Shown piece after piece: positions 47,001-59,924 of a stretch of DNA of 64,000 nt; within the stretch, counting starts at the first letter, position 1; every line of letters begins with the position of its first letter. Below the pieces are notes generated by a model. The model was given only the letters and a program-made list of their open reading frames with translations. It searched no databases and was not told the origin of the DNA. Position numbers and translations under genes: made by a program. Source of the stretch: Ooceraea biroi (taxonomy: Eukaryota > Arthropoda > Insecta > Hymenoptera > Formicidae); contig NC_039516.1 in NCBI RefSeq assembly GCF_003672135.1, positions 11,329,838 to 11,393,837 of the forward strand, read 5' to 3'.

Positions 47001-47938
47001 TTTTTAGATGCATATGCATACGTACATGTTCGCGCGTGCACTCGAAAAGAGAGAAGATACTTAAAAGGGATAGGGCGAGAAACAGCGAAAAGCGAGGGGA
47101 TGCCTTCTAACTCCACGGACAGTAAAATCGGAAGCCAATGCGGATATCCAAACCGAAAGTACATTGTGCATTCTGAAGTTGATCTGACAGTGGCTTTCGG
47201 GATTGCAGATGAACCGAGCAGCCGTATTTATACATCGCGTAACAGCACATATACACGTGTAGAAGAATGAAGTAGATAAAAAGATCGAACACTGATGTTG
47301 AAGTTATTTCCAGCTAATCTGCGTTGCTATTTGGACATATACTGACGTTTTACACTTGGTTTATTACTTATTAATTGCAATTCTGCTTGCAATCGCCATA
47401 CAAGACACGAAGTGCAATTCAAGCTCAAGTATGCGCAGTATAATTTATTCGCAACTTATCTAGGAAGATATTAAAGTAAACAATCCATCCCGAAAATTGT
47501 TAAGCATAGCAGAACGACAAAAGTCAACAAATACGAAAAAATGGAGTAAGAATCGGAAGAATTGTGTAAAGTGTCGCGCTCGTTACAGTTTCCGCCAAAG
47601 TTATTGAATTTTAGTACGATATGTTTCGGAATCAGGACGAAAGCTGCAATTACTTTTACTGCAGCGCCCAGAAACCCGACTTTTTTGCTGGCAGAAGTCG
47701 CGATGACGTTTCGCAGCGTCTCGTCATACGCGCCGCAGAAAATCGATGAGAGCAGCACGCGCGACTTGACTGCCGTGTGTTGTCGCCAGGACAGCTCGAG
47801 GATGGTCCACGTCGCACGGAGGGAGTGCAAACGGGGGTAGCGGGTTGCACAAACTTCTTCCCGAAAAGCTATAAATAAGGACGACGGTATTCATGCGGCG
47901 TACGAACCGGGTTTATGGCGGGTACCGAGCGCTGGTCC

Positions 47939-47963
47939 AGCTCTCTCTCTCTCTCTCTCTCTG
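47939..47963. repeat. (CT)n microsatellite
   Basis: Uninterrupted CT dinucleotides followed by a CT-rich tail. No associated feature. Confidence 0.85.
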
Positions 47964-50270
47964 CTTCTTATTCTCTTTCTCTTTCACCATGGAATATATA
48001 GCGAGGAAACTCACGGCTTATTTACCCCCGTCGACGCGCTCTCTCACGTGCTTTTCTGTCGCTTTTCGCAGACAACGCGAGCAACGCAACCCCGGTGCAA
48101 TCCCTCCGTCCTCCACCTTTTATCGCGAAAGCCAAAAACGACAGGCGGCTTTTACTGCCGCCCGACTGTTTTCCCGCGCCGTGATTGCGCGTCGTCGCCG
48201 CCACCACCGCCGCCGCAAACCCTCTTCGCGAAATTCACAAGCGAACGAACAGAATGGAGCTAGTCCTTTGCCTCCGAACCGGAAGACCGCAGGATGACGC
48301 GAGCCGGAGACCAGCCCAGAAATCAAAGACGTTTCTGATAACGTCACGAGTACCGGCTTTGATAACGTTGCAGCACTTACTACGATTCCAAGAATTTTCT
48401 TCGACTGTAAGAGAACGCGTCGATCTTGACGGATATCAAGATCGAGATTGTCACGATCTGGTTTCTCGCCCGCGCCAGTTGGAGAGCTGAGTTCTTTGCG
48501 AGCGAAGATTTTTCTGCTTCCAGAAAATCTTCACGTTTTACGTTGAAATTACGGTCAGAAAGTAGCTGCGAACGCGTTAGACACACGTTCCTCCGTACCA
48601 TATTATCGAGTCATTTTGCTGCCGCTGCAACGTTGCGTCGAGAAATATAAATAGCAATCTGAATGGTAATGTGCAAATCGCGAAGTATATGTAAATTGAT
48701 GTACCACAGAAAATTCTGACTTCACTTCCGTCGGTTGCAGCCGCGAAAATGACCTTTCTGTATGCAGATTTTAATCGTACCTCGTTCGATGTAAGCGCGC
48801 GCGCGGCGCGATGTAAATATCGCAATCGCGGAAAATCGCAGCTCGCGTCTTTTTGCGGGGCGGCTTTTTTTATCATTGCGACGTCTTGGCGGGAGTTCAT
48901 TTAGAGACCGTGTCGAGTGAACGTTAAAGGATACGCTACCGCGAAGGCGAACGCTACACAAACGAACATAGATTTCGCATAGAGGAATTTATTTCTCGCA
49001 TCAGCTCCATGTTGCTCCGAAGAACGTCGGTTATTCGCATGGCATTCAGTCCCGCGAGAGAAAAATCGTGTCTGTCACGTCAGAACGCACATGTAATATG
49101 CGCGAAACAACGAATAACGTAAGATTACCGGCGCCTCATATAGTACGCTATTGCGGCCGCGGTATATCGTACATCAGAGTGCCGGGCGTATTCTTCGTTT
49201 TCCTTTAAGAAGAAGCCTTCGTTTGTCTTCTCGCTCCCTCGCGCGAAGCCACTGTCGGGAAATGTGGGCAATGCGGCAGTCGCAACAATGAATTTCATTT
49301 AACCCCGGGAACCGTACTAAAAAGCGCGTGACTTATTGGCGTTTCATTCGTTTGAGATATTGTTCTCGATGCCTCTTCATGCTCGAGAATGTATAAAGCA
49401 GAGAAAACTTGGGAGAGAATTCTCTCTCTCGAGAAAGAGAGAAAAAATCATAAATTAATATCTTATATAAAATATCTTATATAAAATAGTATTACACAAT
49501 ATCATTTCTGCAAAATACTTTCCTCCAGCAATATTGTAGATAAATACCAGTAAACGTTTAATGTGCAATCGTGATTATACGCTGCTAATTAACGCTATTA
49601 ATTATACTCTTGAACAGCGGTATTATTTCTCTCCCAACGTTGTTCGCGATTATCCCGTGCTGCTTTCGGAATTCAAATATATTCAGAGTTTCTTAATCAC
49701 GTCCCGGGCCAAAATTCCCTGCCCAAAATTGCCTCGCAGCGAGAATTCTCAGATTGTACCTCTCTCGTTTTATACATCGAGCGCCGTCTCTCGTTTGCGC
49801 TCTTTATCTTAAAATTCGGCTTCAAATTCGTGTAAACCGACATGTAAAGCGGTGTAGTAAGTCAAACCTGACGACGTTTGCAGCAGTTAAGTGGTTAAAC
49901 CGCGAAATGGCTGCGACGTAGTGCACCAAGATGACGAGCCGGCGGCGGCCTTTGCGGAGCGTATGTGCGCGCGGAGACGGAACGGAGATTTGATCTGTGC
50001 ACGGCTGTTTGAGAACGATGATCTCGAGCGTGATGCTGCTGTAGGCGGAAACCGCAGGCGGAGCTTCGCCCGACATGGAGGCCGACATGGACATCCGCAT
50101 GAAACGGCGAAATTTCGCGGGGTTGCGCTCGTGCCGCGTGATGATTCCGCATGGGTGAACTTTCGGGTGTACGCCAGTTCCTCTCGGAGCGAACGGGAAT
50201 CCGCGCGAGGAACAGGACGGCACTGTACGCCATGGATTCTGAGGAAGCCTTTCTTACGACCTCGTGCAGT

Positions 50271-50295
50271 CGAGAGAGAGAGAGAGAGAGAGAGA
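50271..50295. repeat. (GA)n microsatellite
   Basis: Uninterrupted GA dinucleotides. A second GA-rich run lies at about 51094-51120. Confidence 0.85.
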
Positions 50296-51494
50296 TTGAT
50301 TTTCAAAATTTTTGCGGATTTATATGCATGACCTGGCTTCTCGGTCGATTTGAATCCTCGAAGGAGTTCGATTGATATATGCGAGAAAGTCGTTTTGCGA
50401 GAGCGTACGTTGACCCATAACTACCGTGGATGAATTAATCGTTGCGATTCAATCACTGTGGTGGTAAATGCAATTGACACTCTGTCTTGCGATGATTGGA
50501 AATGAACATTTCATTAAAATATGATTTACATGTGCTTTCATATTTATGTCTATGTATATATGCGTATTAATATTTATTTCTCATAAATATTGTATAATTC
50601 AGAGCACTTACATGTATTTATTCGTGATGGACAAATACTGGGTTAACGGCAGTGAAATAATATTTATCACATGCGTACGTGCGGTGTACATAATAATCAA
50701 GCCGGGCGACGCGAGCAAATATATAAATCATTTAAATATGATGTAGCATATAAATCTGGGATAGTCAGATACATAATTAAATTTAATAAAAGGAAAATCG
50801 ATTGCTGAAATTAATTTTCTAATTAATAAAAATTCAAATTAATGAAGCGCGCGCTGACAGTTCGTCAAAGTTAATAAAACTGACTGAAAACTGCGGATTT
50901 CGGCGAATAAAACAATGCGTCTTCTGATGTAATCTAACAAAAGCGCCAGAATTAAGGAAAATGGCAGAATCACAATAAAAAAAGGATGCGGTACCCTGTC
51001 TCTGCAAGACCAGCAAACGTCGCGGTCGCGGAAAACTGCAACCGTGCGAATAAGTTTAGGCGGAGAGCGAGCTTGGAATTTTTTCGTCAGCCAGAAAGAA
51101 AGAGAGAGAGAAAGAAAGAGACGACGAAAAGCGCAAGATTACTGTCATGGGAGGGAACGGGCCGGCCCGGTAATCGTGATATAACCGCTCTTAAATGCTG
51201 AGTTAATGATGAAATCCGCGAGGGAAAGTTCTGCGACGCGGAAGCGGTAAGACGGCGGTAAGATCGGGGCGGGATTAAATTCGTGCACAGTTTGTAATTT
51301 GCACGCGGTGGCGGCGGCTACAACGGTGGCGTCCCGACATCCTCCCTTTCCGCCGAGCTTTTCCAACTCGCTCGTGCTGACGGAGGGACGAGCAGAGTCG
51401 AGATTAAAATGCAAATCCGAATTTGATCGGGGAATAAATTTGAGGTACGATTGTCGCGTGAGCACGCGAGCCGGGACACGCCTCGTTTACTTAC

Positions 51495-51547
51495 AGGGTC
51501 TCCAGGTTCACGATCCTGTAATGGGCCAGGTACGTGTGGCGGTACAG
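51495..51547 (-). CDS. DPP4/10-like gene, propeller exon a (first visible exon)
   Basis: This 53-bp exon reads LYRHTYLAHYRIVNLET plus two bases of the next codon. It is preceded by a strong acceptor (pyrimidine tract ending TTTCAG) and followed by donor GTAAGT. Its final CT joins the first A of the exon at 44082 to give Leu, so the phases fit. The sequence matches the family's RHSYTASYDIYDL-type strand just before the first tryptophan-rich blade. It is recognised by similarity and splice fit, because it is too short to stand alone. No upstream exon was recognised between here and 64000. With neighbouring introns of 7-15 kb, it may well lie beyond the window. Confidence 0.8.
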
Positions 51548-54500
51548 CTGAAACAGAAACAAGAGAGGCATTTTTCTCAATCTCAGTCGTGACCAATGTG
51601 ATATCAAATATACGTAACGTTTGAGAGATTTTCATCTGCAGACAGAAAATTGCAAGAAGAAAATTGTAAGCGCGATACGTGTCCTGACGTGTCTGGAACA
51701 TGTGAAAATGTTTCCGGTGCAGCTCAACTCTGTCACATCAAAATTCACAGAACGGATGCGTTCGCTTCTCTTTGTGACTTGAAAAGAATATGAAATATGT
51801 TAACATATTATAGGCATTAAATAAATCAGTCGTTTTTCTTCTTGCTTTCCATCTGTCAGTTTCAAGAGAAACCTTCTTGGCGTCTCTCCATGAGATTTCG
51901 TTCTTGAAAAAGCGAGCGTTCGAGTTCTTGATCTCATTAATCTTAAATTATACATTCGATGTATAATCGAATCCGATGACAATCTCGCGCTTTTATTTTT
52001 AATCATTCAGGGGATGCGTTTCCGATAAACCGATAGTAGGGGGGGAGGCAAAACCGATGTTAAAAAGAATCGACGTTGCGCCATCAATAATGAGCGTTCA
52101 AGTGATGGAAATTTCTGCTTTTGTAGCTGCGCGACGTTAAAAATATCCGCTTCCATGTAAGCCACCTAAGTGCGACCGAGAATACGGGTGACATAAAATA
52201 CGATAACATGCTATCCTGCGGATTCTATTTCGTTACCGTATTTTGCCTCGAGTTTCCCCAACCATCATTCCACCGGCGCACGTGCTAGTAACCATAAAAA
52301 CCTCTCGCTCATGGTACCCCGCGTCAGTTACGTGGCACAGATAGAGCGGCAAAAATATAATAAAGTCGGCACTGATAAAAATAACACACGTCGCAAGCTC
52401 CGCTTGTACTTTCCGCGCGCGTGTACGAGATTAGCATGTGGGATAAGAGTAATTAAGCGGCTTGCATCGCGCGTAACACGATTGGCCCTTTAAATGTGGG
52501 CCAGCGTGGCTTTGGCCGGCCGTTTAATAGGCAGTTTGACGGAGCTCTGCTACCACAACGTGACAGAGACGAATTACTCGTTGCATAAAATGTAACGTTC
52601 TCAAACAACGCTTATTAGAGACGGAAGTTTATTATACATTGGATTAGGCTTGAAATTATCCAAACGATCCAGTTTTATTTGTGAAAATAATAAATGGCAC
52701 GCATAAAACGTAATAACGATGGATTAACATGTCCTTCAATTTTAGAAAACGCTTGCACATTTGTAATCCATTGAAATAAATTAGTTATAAATTTATTTCT
52801 AGCTGCATTACTGCAGCTAAATATAAACTTGTATCTTGCGCGAACGTTCTACAATCGCTTATATCGTGATAAGGCTATCGAACTCGAGTCTAATTACAGC
52901 ATGTAGACAAAAAAGTCTATTGAATTATGGGCGGTGGACTTTTATTGGGTATCTGTTCCATTCGATACCAAGTCGACAAACTTCGGAAGTGTTGTGCATC
53001 CTCGCAAGGTTTCTTTTACAGAGTCGTTTGTTCCAGGCATAGCTCACGTACCTTCTCGCCCTGCGCTTCGCACCCTTTGCCACTAATAACGATCACAGTA
53101 ATAAAAGCAATAACCAGCTAACCGTGCTGAAGTTTAAACAGCAAACGGTGCAACCAATACCAATACCACGCGCGAATTCACCGGCGACCACGTAAACCGT
53201 GCTTAGAAGTTTAATGATCGAAGTTCCCCGATGTTCGTGCGGTGACCCGAAGATACACGTCTTTTTATCTGGAACAGTAATTGTCAATGTGCTCGGTAAT
53301 AGTCAACAATATTTTCTTCGAGAACACCAAACTGTACGTGTGCGAGTCTTGATTGGTTGAAAGAACGCATTGGTTGAAAATACTTTCATGTTATGAAAGT
53401 ATCTTTGCTATTTACAGAATAAATCGATAAAGTTGGCCTTATACTTTACTAATCATAATGTACACTAAATGACCAAGAAGAATAATTTCTTCAGCAACAA
53501 TTGCTAAATATTTTCTAAGAATTTTATTTATTTTAATCTTGGTGTGTCATTCTTCTTTTTCTCTCTTCTGCTTGTATTTCGTATCATATATAATTCCGCA
53601 AATATATATTTATTAGAATATATATATATCTGTGTTTCCCACTGATGCGTCGGATCATCAAGAGGATTAATGTCGTGGCCAACACGTGACAGTCACCGCG
53701 TAAAGCCACAATGATTAGAGAACCGTTGTGTGTTAATTGGCAATGAGTGCGCTCGCGGCTGGAAACGCCGTTCACCGATCATGGCGATATATCCCCATGA
53801 GAGCGTTTATGGAAGCGGGCCGAGATCCGGACGACCGATAGGGAAACGCGCGCGACCCACCCGTCGAATGGACCATCGACAGTAGCCGGCGATACGGAAG
53901 GATTCATGGTGCGCCCAACGCGCTATTTTGCCTCCATTAACTCTTTTGGGGCGGGCTGATAAATCATGGTGCTCCTGATAAGGTCGTGCAACGCCATTTT
54001 CACGTGTTGTGCTGGTGTAGCCCGCGCCTCGCGTTCACTATCGTGCAAGCTCGTTTCCATCGCATTATCCCCGCCTTCAACACTCCACGGGTGCACTATT
54101 CCCCCATTAATTCTTTCCTAAAGAGCTGCTAAAAGTGGAAGTTGTTCTCCTTCGTACGCGATACGTAATACGCTGGCGTATTAATCTTCGAACCTCGGGC
54201 TCGATTTATGGATATGTCTTTTTAAAATCGATAATTTCAGTTCAGAATTACGTATGATTTGTAAGCGGTTTAGTAAGTAGCGATTGCGGCATCTCTCTTG
54301 CAAGCTAGCGTAGCTTTTTCATCTTCTCAGTAATTCCTTTTTTATACAGGGGATAACTCGCGAAAGGTTCAAACGTAAAATTCTCCGAACGAGAATCGCG
54401 ATTAAAGCAGTAGATCTGCATTTAGGAACGGAGAAATCAGCTTCGAGATCTGGAAAATGATGACGAGCTGGGATTTGTCTAGGATCTACTACCAACTTGT

Positions 54501-56692
54501 TGCTACCTCGTAAAGATTACGATCGAACAGTCCCCCGCGATAAATCTTCGAAGCAACGAATGAGATATCGCGATGGAAAAGTCCATAAAGATCCTAAAAA
54601 TTGAAAGAGAAATTCTTGCAACATTAAAATATAACTTGGAATTTCAAATTGTTTTAGTAGTAACATCGATAACATCGTAGGATTTATTATTAATCATTGA
54701 AAATACAAGTTTTAAGGAATTTACAACACATTTACGAGTTCTCTTTTGTGTCACATTATTTTATATTGCAAAATTGTTTGTGCTATTTTAATGAATTTTT
54801 ATAACACGTCGTTGATATACCAGCAAGTTAAATAGCGTTGGGAAAAATGAAAAATGGGGATGCGAAATGAAAATCACGAGTTAGGAATTAATTAATCAAT
54901 GTTCATGTTATGAATAAAAAAATGACGAGCCACGACTCGCAAGTCGTCTTTTGTTGACGTGATTGAAACGCAGGGTGGTACGAACCAGGTAGCTGATATA
55001 TATTTTTCAAACATTTCTGCAGCAAATTTTCAGAGAATTTCAAGCTTGCTGAAATGATATTAAGAATAAAAAAGATCATAATATTTTAAGAATATTAGAA
55101 CCTTATAACTCTTTTGTTATAAAAATTTAATAAAACTCTTAATACATAGATAACGTTTTAGATAATGAATAAAGTATTTCCACTTATTTCTATCTTTCTG
55201 ATAGTCAAGACAGATCCAAATTTATGATTTTGATAACACAGTTATTCAATTTTCTAATTTACATTTCTAGTTTCTATATAAATATAGAACTAGACGGAAT
55301 ATGCAAACAAATTGAACACTCAAGTTCCTGAATTTCTTTTCAGGATTACTTTTTAATTACCATCTAACATTGAACACTCCAGTTACAATTATTCATGTGC
55401 CTCTAACTGACATATTCTTCGTAGATCAAAATTTTCTATTTTACATCCACAAAACCACTGAGAAACCACTGTATTAACATTATTTTTAAATAAAACGCGA
55501 ATATTCTCTTCAGAAGACCAACAAGCGATTATGATACAAAAATAAACCGAGACTCTGCAAAGTTCCGCGTCTGAGCGATAAAAGATTAAGGAAATTCGCC
55601 ATTCGCCGGGCGATTACTTCATTTTCAGCAGTTCACCCGGCAAGGACCGTTATATGTTGTAAAATCGAGAAGGCTGTTATTTCCCGGGCGTACTGCACCG
55701 GCGGGAATACGCGGAGGCGGAAAAGAGTTAAAGCAGAATTTAATGTTTCTTGCGCGGGGTTACAGGAGTTTTCTCGCGCAGAACGGGAGCGGGATGGAAG
55801 GAGGAAGTAATTCCTAACGCGGAATTAATCCCCGTAGCACCGCGGGACACGCGTACCCCATTCTGGCGTAAGTGCTTGGCGTTTGCTTCGATTCGCGGTT
55901 TAAGCACGGATAGACAAGAATAGCTCGCGAGACGAGGCGTATTGTTTGCGCGGATATAAGCGCAAACGGGGCGCGTAGCGAGCGTAGCGGGCGGACGAAC
56001 GTGTAATCTCCGCAGGAACGTTTATTTTACACGCTGCTGACCAGGAATTTTTCTCGGCAGTATTCCCATTTCCCGCCTTTATAAAAAGATTTGCATAATT
56101 GCGCATAATTCTGATGGGAAGTTCCGGCAATTGACACAGCTGTCCCGCGCACGCTCTGCGATGCCCGGCTTGCGATACGTTATAAATTATAAAATAAACG
56201 TGAAGCGTAAGATGACGCGTTTTTCCACCGCAGAAATGATTGTAATATATGATTCATGTAGAATTTATAATATATTATTTTAGACAGTTTTGCAGGTTTA
56301 ATTAATTATAGCTATATTTTAATGAAAGGACGTTTTGGCAGTTCACAAACCGAGGAAATATTCATGTACGAAAAAGATATTTTCCGTCATACTTTATAAT
56401 TATCTAGGAAATTTAATTGAAGCGAGCTTCCAATAACGTTACTTGTTTTCTGCTTTATTTGGAATACCAGTAATATTAATAGTAATATATCTGGTCGTAT
56501 GTTTCTGTGCACAACAACCGAGAGCTTATGCTACTCCAGCTCAATATATATGTTCTATTTTGAAGAATTTCCTGTCAACTTGTAGATAACGACGTGCAAT
56601 GGAGCGCGTTTAATTAATTAAGCATTTTGATGCACTGTAGGTACTCGCGCCATATTCAGGCCATGATAATCCGACATCCTGAACACGTTATT
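51548..56692. other. Upstream intronic stretch, no exon recognised
   Basis: AT-rich, especially 54.6-55.6 kb, with a (TA)-rich run near 53585-53630. I looked on the minus strand for the next DPP exon, which should end in phase 0 before a GT donor, and did not recognise one. Confidence 0.45.
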
Positions 56693-56815
56693 GCCGATAG
56701 CGATGCATCTATATTACGGAGCACAACAAACGGTCCGTTTGATGGTCGAAGTTAAGCAGCTTTGATCATAGTTAGTACTAGAATGAGTGGCCACCTGGAA
56801 ACATCGCGTTTCCTA
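56693..56815 (+). pseudogene. Divergent 5S rRNA copy (pseudogene or 5S-derived repeat)
   Basis: The stretch from GGTCCG through GTCGAAGTTAAGCAGC (56752-56760 area), GTTAGTACTAGAATGAGTGG and CCACCTGGAAACATCGCG follows the 5S rRNA order GTCCG...CGAAGTTAAGC...GTTAGTACTTGGATGGGTGACC...CCTGGGAA..CCGCG, including the internal control region (A and C boxes). The first 40 bases are weakly similar. The normal terminal helix is not clearly restored and no T-run terminator follows, so it is probably a dead copy or part of a 5S-derived SINE. It stands alone, not in a tandem array. Confidence 0.75.
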
Positions 56816-57917
56816 TTGACTGCTGTTCTCATGCTTCTCGCCCTAGTATGTTGCACCATTTTATGTAACTGAACACGCTCAATATACCGTATCTGCAGAT
56901 AATTACCCGAGTTACTCACCACGATGAATAATTAGGAATATATAGTGAATAGAATTTCCGTAATACCAAGCGCGATAAAATTATGGATCAGCGTAATCTA
57001 CAGATACCGGCATACAGTAATGAAGTAACGTAGCGTACATACGCATATCAACAACAAGGTACTGGCATTCAAATTTTCCTGCATCTTGATGCTTCGAAGC
57101 AAACGCATCCTCTTTTATTTTTGTGTAACGCGATAAGCATCTTTTTTTCAAACTAGACACGGGGATGATTAATTTCGTTCCGACAGTCCGATAAAACAGA
57201 TAAAAGTCACGGTTAGAAATCCGAAAAGTCATCGTCTGACAAACGTCCATCAAAAAAATGCTTGCACACGCTGTTCGATGAAATATATGAGTTGCGAAAC
57301 GCGCGAGCGAAACGATGACGTCGCGTCAATGCTCGCAGGAAGGAGTCCTCGCGATGGTAGTACAAAAAATCACCAAACGGGGTGGATTCCACCCCGCGCG
57401 CGCGAGCGCATCCGGCCTCCGGTAATGCACCCTGCGGTCGTTGTTGTTGGTTTCGCGCGTTTTTCCGGAGCCCGCGTACTTAATTTCCCAGAGGCGAAGC
57501 AGCCATTCGGTTTCCGGTTAGCTGGCCGTGCTCCAATAGCAGCGGCGATGGAACAAATCGCTAATGTCGCCTGAAACCCAAGTGTTTCCCGTGGCGCAGG
57601 ACCGATTAAACGGACGGATGCTAATCAGCGAACTTCCGTGCAAAGTCAGAGAAAAACCACCGTTGCACACGCACACACATATATACGAATATATGCACAC
57701 ATGGTTTTGTGATGGTCCACCGCGATCAATCCTCAGCGGTTTCATTCGTCCAAAGCACAAAGGTGTACATTATTTTGTTATTTTGTTGAATGTATATTTG
57801 AATATTCGGAAGATTAACGCGTAGAGCTGTGAAATGTGAATTTTGATGATGCTTCGTGAATTTAACTTTTGACGGTATAATGCAATCTAATTTATTTAAT
57901 AACGTTCCAACGGAGTT
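56816..57917. other. Intronic stretch, no gene recognised
   Basis: Contains a CA/TA-rich run at about 57664-57702 and a CpG-rich part (57.3-57.6 kb). No exon or repeat family recognised. Confidence 0.5.
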
Positions 57918-58350
57918 GGAACGTGAACGTGCATGCAGTCGAATTATCTCGAAATAACGTATAAACATCGCAACATGCGCGAAATTGCGGTGGGCAGTCC
58001 ATTGTTTGGCGTATATTAATGTAACCTAAAATTAAGCAAATCGCTGTTGCTGAAGCCGCTGAAAATGCATGTAATTCCTTGATGTAACTAAATATTTTTT
58101 ATAATGTTTTTTGTTTTCGGAACGTGAATCTGCATGCCGTAGAATTATCTCAGAATAAACATATAAACATTGCAACTTGGCGAAACGTTTCGCCGCGAAA
58201 TTTCTGGACTGTGGACAGTCCGTTGTTTACGTACATTAATGCAACCTGTAAAATTAAGCAAATCGTAACTGTTGAAAACTGTGAAAAACACTTAAAAAAA
58301 TCCTTAATATAACTAAATGTTTTCTACAATATTTTTCGTTTCCTATAGAA
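57918..58350. repeat. Two-copy tandem repeat, unit about 201 bp
   Basis: Copies start GGAACGTGAA at 57918 and 58119. Shared blocks are GCATGC.GT.GAATTATCTC, ATATAAACAT.GCAAC-type, CAGTCC.TTGTTT and AAAATTAAGCAAATCG, then a T-rich end (TAACTAAAT.TTTT). Copies are clearly diverged (roughly 75-80% by eye). No open frame is shared. Confidence 0.8.
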
Positions 58351-58969
58351 AGTTAGCTCTTTGCGAGTGAAACGCATTGTTCTCAAAACTATTAACAGAA
58401 TTAACATAATATTAGATAACTAAAACATACGAATCAATGATTGAAAAAGAAAGAAAAACACGGTATTTTTCCAATTACAATCTTCAAAATATTTCTCTAA
58501 AAATTGATAAATCTGATAAAATCAAATGAGATCGTAAGAAAAATAGCAGAGAGACAGGTAGAATTTCGGGAAAGTAATGTCACAAATGGGATTCTGTACA
58601 TTCATCAATTTCTGCGATTCGAAATATTTCGTGAGAAGGTACATACGTATAAAATTGCGCGATGCGATACCGCGAGATGATTTGAAGCTCCAAGTTTCAC
58701 CGCTCTCTGGACTCGCACGATCTGGAGGGCGAATATTTATGCGCGCCGTTCCTCGCCGGAAACGGCTTGTCCATCGCGAGGAACGAAGCGGTGGCGAATG
58801 AAGCGCTCTCGCGATACCGAGTCACGTTTCGATTTTCGCCCCAGTGATTCGCCTTATCCCAAAACGAGCGATTTATTCGGGAGGGTCCTCCCGCCAACTC
58901 CCCCTTTGCGCTATGTGAATCGACTGTGGAATCGAACCCTCTCGAGCGAAATGTATCAGCTGGAGATCG

Positions 58970-58988
58970 CACGCGCGCGCGCGCGCGA
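58970..58988. repeat. (GC)n alternating run
   Basis: Eight to nine CG dinucleotides in a row in a CpG-rich island, a potential Z-DNA former. Confidence 0.8.
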
Positions 58989-59902
58989 GCATTAAGGCTG
59001 GTCACGCACCGAATCAGATCGGTACCCCGTCCCATCCTCGGAGATTCAGACATTCCACCGACCACGGTCCATGTCGGACCGGTAATAATTGATAGATCAT
59101 TGAGACGAGGCGGGGGAGGAGGAGAACTTGCGAGATCGAAGGGTGATCCACGCGCGTCGTGGCGGCGAATCAAATATTGGTCCCTGACCAATTGCAGCGG
59201 GATTCGATCTATGGTATTGAAGCTTCGTATCGTATTATATACCGAGCACCAACTCGGAAATCATTTTCGAGATACCGGGAAAATTACACCCCCAAAAAGT
59301 CTCGGAAGACACAATGTAAAATACATAAAGACTAATAATCCCGCCAATGATCTTTAATATCAAAACGGGATAAATTAATTAATCAATTTAATTAAAAAAG
59401 AAATAAAGTTGTACGTCGATACTATGTGCGAGAATTTTTGACGGGTTTGGACACAAATAATTGTATATTTTCGACACTTGGCTTTTCAATATAAATACAC
59501 AATTTGTCATTTGCAATCGTAATTCTTGAGCGTTAATTCCGTATTGAAGTCAGATCGCGAAAATCGAGTCGCCAGAAAGCGTGGTACAATTCGCAAGAAT
59601 TTTCGTTCGTCGTCGGATTGGCGCAATTCGGATTACTCGTGCGACTAAACGAGATGATTCATCGCCGTCTGGAAATCTGAATGGACAATGAACGAATTAA
59701 TTAATTAATTACATACACAATAGTCGCGATTCAGGATGGAAAGTCACGATTTATCCGCCGCAAGATTACGCCCGCACTGAACTGGATATCGGAAACCGTC
59801 GTAGCTCGAGTCTTAAATTACGTAGAACAAAAATCGCAATATTCGACTATAAGGACCGTTAATGTTTTCTTAACGGTGCATCCGCTCGCCTCTTAATAGC
59901 GT

Positions 59903-59924
59903 CGTTGCGATGCTTATCGCAACG
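59903..59924. repeat. Short perfect hairpin
   Basis: Arms CGTTGCGAT and ATCGCAACG with loop GCTT. Too short for a microRNA precursor; probably chance. Confidence 0.5.

Larger units (their letters stand above)
44083..51494. other. 7.4-kb DPP intron, no gene or transposon recognised
   Basis: Contains simple repeats only: (CT)n about 47939-47963, (GA)n about 50271-50295, GA-rich about 51094-51120, and a triplet-rich run near 48190-48212. CpG-rich segments produce overlapping open frames (for example 49822-50331 on both strands) without recognisable domains. Confidence 0.5.
15104..51547 (-). other. Gene span (partial): dipeptidyl peptidase 4/10-like gene, five exons visible
   Basis: Five minus-strand exons chain together with consistent splice phases. 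Lengths are 53, 200, 170, 240 and 236 bp, and the introns between them are about 7.4, 12.7, 14.6 and 0.8 kb. Joined in order they follow the DPP4/DPP10 beta-propeller without gaps: the short strand before the NIYYRP blade, the DW(V)YEEEVF motif, the YPK...NPTVK segment, the two-cysteine loop and the TSGYFVVTEIVSWD blade. The start codon and membrane anchor, and the catalytic Ser-Asp-His domain, were not found and presumably lie outside the window to the right and left. Family members are type II membrane or secreted glycoproteins. Active ones remove N-terminal Xaa-Pro dipeptides, while DPP6/10-type members are inactive and modulate potassium channels. Hymenopteran venom DPP4 belongs to the same family. 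Which type this is cannot be told from the exons present. Confidence 0.85.

Noticed and set aside
49822..50331. Overlapping open frames of 112-146 codons on both strands
   Set aside because: CpG-rich compositional frames, mutually overlapping, Arg/Ser-rich, next to a (GA)n run.
56900..56935. Possible DPP donor site (ACTCAC on the plus strand) for an upstream exon
   Set aside because: The preceding minus-strand sequence has stops or no resemblance to the DPP propeller in any frame.
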